From: Bacteroidales bacterium
GTDB taxonomy: Bacteria; Bacteroidota; Bacteroidia; Bacteroidales; P3
Direction: 5' to 3'
DNA: 64,000 nucleotides
Assembly (NCBI GenBank): GCA_017545365.1
Contig: JAFWOP010000058.1
Location: 1-64,000, forward strand
The first letter of the stretch is position 1, and every line of letters begins with the position of its first letter. The notes beneath the pieces were generated by a model. That model was given only the letters and a program-made list of their open reading frames with translations. It ran no database searches and was not told the DNA's origin. Of this stretch, positions 61,488 to 64,000 are shown piece by piece. Both the position numbers and the translations under genes were made by a program.

Positions 61488-63446
61488 ATGAACAGAACAA
61501 TATTATCCATCAAGCATTTCCTCCCCATCGCTGCCCTGCTGACCCTGATGGCGGTGTCCTGCACCAAAGAGAACGACACTACCTCCCTGCTTATCACCGT
61601 CGAACGGTATCAGAGCAATTGGAAAAACTATATCGATGAAGAGCAGTATGCCTGCTGGTCAGATGGCGACCAAGTGAACATCAACGGCTCTACCAAGAGT
61701 GTCGTAATCCTGAACAACGAGTGCCACATTTATGATGTTACGCTCAGCACAAACGGCTACACAGTCTGTTTCCCAGCTGGTATCACCAACAGCGGCACTG
61801 TGATGGGCAGCAGCACTATCACCGGGGTTCATATTCCCTCCACCCAGCCCTATAGCACCGACGACCAGGGCCGCCAGATGGTGCAGACGGTGATGGTCGC
61901 CCACCTGCCCACCGCCACGGGTACGGTGAACTTCTACAATGCCTGTATTGCGCTGAAGATAAATATCACCAACAACTACAGCCGCATACTGCGCCTTTCG
62001 TCCGTCACCGTGAGCGACAATGCCGCCCCCCTCAGTGGCACGTTCGACATCGTCGGTGTCAACACGGCCTCCCCCGCCCTGAGCTATGCCGGCTCATCGG
62101 TTAGCGATGCCGACCGCAGCGTCACCTTGGCGTTGGGCGACGGCATCACCCTCGCCACTGGCAATAGTACAGTCCTCTACATCATCCTGCCTCCTACCAA
62201 TGATTACAGCCAGAACCGTTTCACCATCCATATCAATGCGCATGACGAGGAAGACCTCCAAAGCACCCAGTCCGTCACCATCTATGAGTTTGACCACACC
62301 CAGGCTGAGCAGGAGGGCATCGGTGCCTTCCCCAGAAACACTATGGTGCCCATCAACATACGCCTGGACGAGCCACACACCTTGGTGCTCAAAGGCATCG
62401 GAACCACTAGCAACCCTTACAAGATTTACTCGGCCAATGACCTGAAGAGCATGCAGCACCTGGTCAACACCGGACGCATACCCGTCGGCAACGGCCAGCC
62501 CTTTGCCAGTGCCTACTACGAACTGATGAACAACATTGACCTCACAGGCCAGGAGCTGTTACCGATAGGCACTGCCAGCTGCAACTTCACCGGTCATTTC
62601 AACGGCGGGGGGCATACACTCTCCAATTTACAGGTGGCGGGTGGCCTGTTCGGCTTCATTGGTCAGGGCTCCACCATTACCGACCTGGTCGTTGAGAATG
62701 CCATCATCGATATGTCCGGCACACCTGTCGGTGGGGTCATCTGTGCCCATGCCGACCATTCCACCATCAACCACTGCCGCTTAATGGGAACAGTCGAGTT
62801 CGACAACCTGCCCAACAGTGTCGCATACATGGGCGGCATCGTCGGTGAGGCTTCTGCCCTAAGCAAGGAGAGCAGCCACATTCGGAACTGTCATTGTGCC
62901 GCCAGCATCACCCTTACTGGGTCCTCCGTGGCCCACCGTTTGGGCGGCATAGCCGGACACCTGCACAACAGCTTGGTCACAAACAGCCACACACAGGTGT
63001 TCGGTTCATCGGCCTCCAACGCCTCTATGACCATTGGCAGTGCCTATGCGGGCGGCATCGCAGGACGCTGCGACGGCTTGTCCGATATTACCAACTGCTA
63101 TTACGGCATTTACGACAACGTCAGCTGCGCCGAAGGCCACTTTGGCGACATCTGTGGCGAGGTGGGGGGAAGCACTCATATCACCTACGCCTACTACCGC
63201 CATACCATCGCAGTCCTTGACAATTCCACTGAAGGTTTTATACAAAGCGTGTATCCCTACGACCTGAGCGAAGGGTTACCAGTTTACACTATCAATGGCC
63301 AAAGCCTAGGCGAACGTCTCAACAGCGTCTCCACCACCTTGGGAACACTCCCCTGGAGCAACCCCAGCGACATCACGCAGGCCCCACAACTAATCAATAG
63401 GACGACGGAACAACATGACAACAAACAACCGAACAAACAGATGTAG
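61488..63446 (+). CDS. Fimbrillin-like lipoprotein with GLUG repeats
   Basis: The 652-residue protein starts with a lipoprotein signal (lipobox MAVSC, Cys25). Residues about 30-300 resemble the fimbrillin/Mfa-like beta-sandwich fold of Bacteroidales surface lipoproteins (YACWSDGDQVNINGS, YTVCFPAG, CIALKINITN). From about 305, GIGTTSNPYKIYSANDL introduces a GLUG-repeat region: GLFGFIGQGSTITDL, GGVICAHADHSTI, GGIVGEASALSKES, GGIAGHLHNSLVT, GGIAGRCDGLSDI. These features suggest a surface-exposed adhesion or substrate-binding protein. It may be a target or partner of the C10 peptidase encoded upstream. Confidence 0.82.
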   Translation: MNRTILSIKHFLPIAALLTLMAVSCTKENDTTSLLITVERYQSNWKNYIDEEQYACWSDGDQVNINGSTKSVVILNNECHIYDVTLSTNGYTVCFPAGITNSGTVMGSSTITGVHIPSTQPYSTDDQGRQMVQTVMVAHLPTATGTVNFYNACIALKINITNNYSRILRLSSVTVSDNAAPLSGTFDIVGVNTASPALSYAGSSVSDADRSVTLALGDGITLATGNSTVLYIILPPTNDYSQNRFTIHINAHDEEDLQSTQSVTIYEFDHTQAEQEGIGAFPRNTMVPINIRLDEPHTLVLKGIGTTSNPYKIYSANDLKSMQHLVNTGRIPVGNGQPFASAYYELMNNIDLTGQELLPIGTASCNFTGHFNGGGHTLSNLQVAGGLFGFIGQGSTITDLVVENAIIDMSGTPVGGVICAHADHSTINHCRLMGTVEFDNLPNSVAYMGGIVGEASALSKESSHIRNCHCAASITLTGSSVAHRLGGIAGHLHNSLVTNSHTQVFGSSASNASMTIGSAYAGGIAGRCDGLSDITNCYYGIYDNVSCAEGHFGDICGEVGGSTHITYAYYRHTIAVLDNSTEGFIQSVYPYDLSEGLPVYTINGQSLGERLNSVSTTLGTLPWSNPSDITQAPQLINRTTEQHDNKQPNKQM

Positions 63447-63450
63447 CCAT

Positions 63451-63819
63451 ATGAGGCTATGGCTTGGAGCCGTGCTACTGTGCATGTGTCTTTGGGGCTG
63501 TAGCAAGGATGACGACAGGCTGGACTGCAAGATATACTGGCAGCTGTACAACAGCCCGAAGTATTTAGAGGCGACCGAGATAGAAGAAGCCTTCCGCGAG
63601 ACATTCTTCGGGTACTACACACGTGTGAACGACAACACTGTGCTGGCCCCAAATACGACGGTCCACGATGTGCAGTCGATTACCCGCAAACTGGCGAGCA
63701 TGGCCGACGAGAAACTGGAGGGTACGACAGACCCGCAGTTGGACTACCGCTTGGAGGTGCGCGTGTTTATCGACTATGCTGGCAAGTATGTGGAGGAAGT
63801 ATGGAGCAAGACCTACTAG
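63451..63819 (+). CDS. Putative lipoprotein, 122 aa
   Basis: I chose the ATG at 63451 because it gives a compact lipoprotein signal (MRLWLGAVLLCMCLWGC, Cys17). An earlier in-frame ATG at 63415 would overlap the previous gene by 32 nt. The mature part (KIYWQLYNSPKYLEATEIEE, LDYRLEVRVFIDYAGKYVEE) matches no family I know. It lies 4 nt after the GLUG lipoprotein, so it is part of the operon. Confidence 0.68.
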   Translation: MRLWLGAVLLCMCLWGCSKDDDRLDCKIYWQLYNSPKYLEATEIEEAFRETFFGYYTRVNDNTVLAPNTTVHDVQSITRKLASMADEKLEGTTDPQLDYRLEVRVFIDYAGKYVEEVWSKTY

Positions 63820-63870
63820 ACCTCCGTGACACCTTACTAACCGACAATAAGAAACCAAAATAGTATCAAT

Positions 63871-64000
63871 ATGAAAAAGATTCTCTTTATTGCCCTATCG
63901 GTATTGCTGGCCATGCCGATGTACGCACAACAAAAGAAGGCCACGCCCAAAAACAACACCAAACAGACAGCAACCAAGACCGAGGCCAAGGCGGACGAGA
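63871..64000 (+). CDS. Secreted protein, 5' end only
   Basis: The first 43 codons are visible: a signal peptide (MKKILFIALSVLLAMPMYAQ) and then a Lys/Thr-rich stretch (KKATPKNNTKQTATKTEAK). The gene runs past the window end, so the product is unknown. It is 51 nt after the lipoprotein and probably the next gene of the C10 operon. Confidence 0.7.
   Translation, partial: MKKILFIALSVLLAMPMYAQQKKATPKNNTKQTATKTEAKADE

Overview
This window looks like a chromosomal segment from an uncultured Bacteroidales-type bacterium (phylum Bacteroidota). The evidence is Bacteroidota-style promoters (TAnnTTTG), several secreted proteins with type IX secretion (T9SS) C-terminal sorting domains, a TonB-dependent receptor with a carboxypeptidase-like N-terminal domain, a fimbrillin/GLUG lipoprotein, a C10 peptidase, and the gene order ftsX-DUF3098-uppP-truB. 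I cannot assign a genus. I saw no rRNA, tRNA, CRISPR array, prophage or intact transposase.

Layout. 1-406: right part of a structured miniature inverted-repeat element, then spacer. 407-5971: housekeeping genes (dapD, lipoprotein, dnaN, ftsX, DUF3098, uppP, truB). 6059-10276: a 1405-residue T9SS-type cell-surface protein. 10514-14634 (minus): queA-rarA-ABC-F operon. 14856-19872 (minus): carbamate kinase, membrane protein, ornithine carbamoyltransferase, AspT/YidE-like transporter and outer-membrane porin, which look like one ATP-yielding carbamoyl-phosphate catabolism unit. 20172-24026 (minus): a zinc-site-less M16 protein and a TonB-dependent receptor. 24027-29639: repeat-rich region with two decayed signal-peptide gene starts, a MORN-like protein, mtaB, an intact 173-bp MITE-like element with its target duplication, and a T9SS cargo protein. 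29640-33557: PurF-like protein, a periplasmic protein built of ~68-residue repeats, and an ElbB-like protein. 33558-40169 (minus): an SGNH-SGNH-PAP2 fusion, a truncated PPDK-like protein, an S41 peptidase and an outer-membrane protein. 40279-47191: coiled-coil lipoprotein, murL-murD2 (alternative D-glutamate route to peptidoglycan), M20 amidohydrolase, C69 dipeptidase. 47363-50155: lipoproteins and small outer-membrane barrels. 50323-58000: glnS, pheT, small protein, rluB-like, RsmI-like methylase, methionine gamma-lyase family enzyme. 58342-64000: C10 peptidase operon with a 70-residue protein, a GLUG lipoprotein, a second lipoprotein and a secreted protein cut by the window end.

The most unusual aspect is the repeat ecology. 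Spacers are filled, often from stop codon to start codon, by short tandem repeats with 7-, 8- or 9-nt units. Three proteins (TruB, the TonB receptor and MurL) carry such arrays inside their reading frames, always in the one orientation free of stop codons. Separately, a MITE-like element is seen both inserted (27331-27503, with 8-bp target duplication) and as a partial copy at the window start, with base-pair-preserving changes in its stems, and a paralogous unoccupied site exists near 24100. All calls are from reading the sequence; no searches were run.
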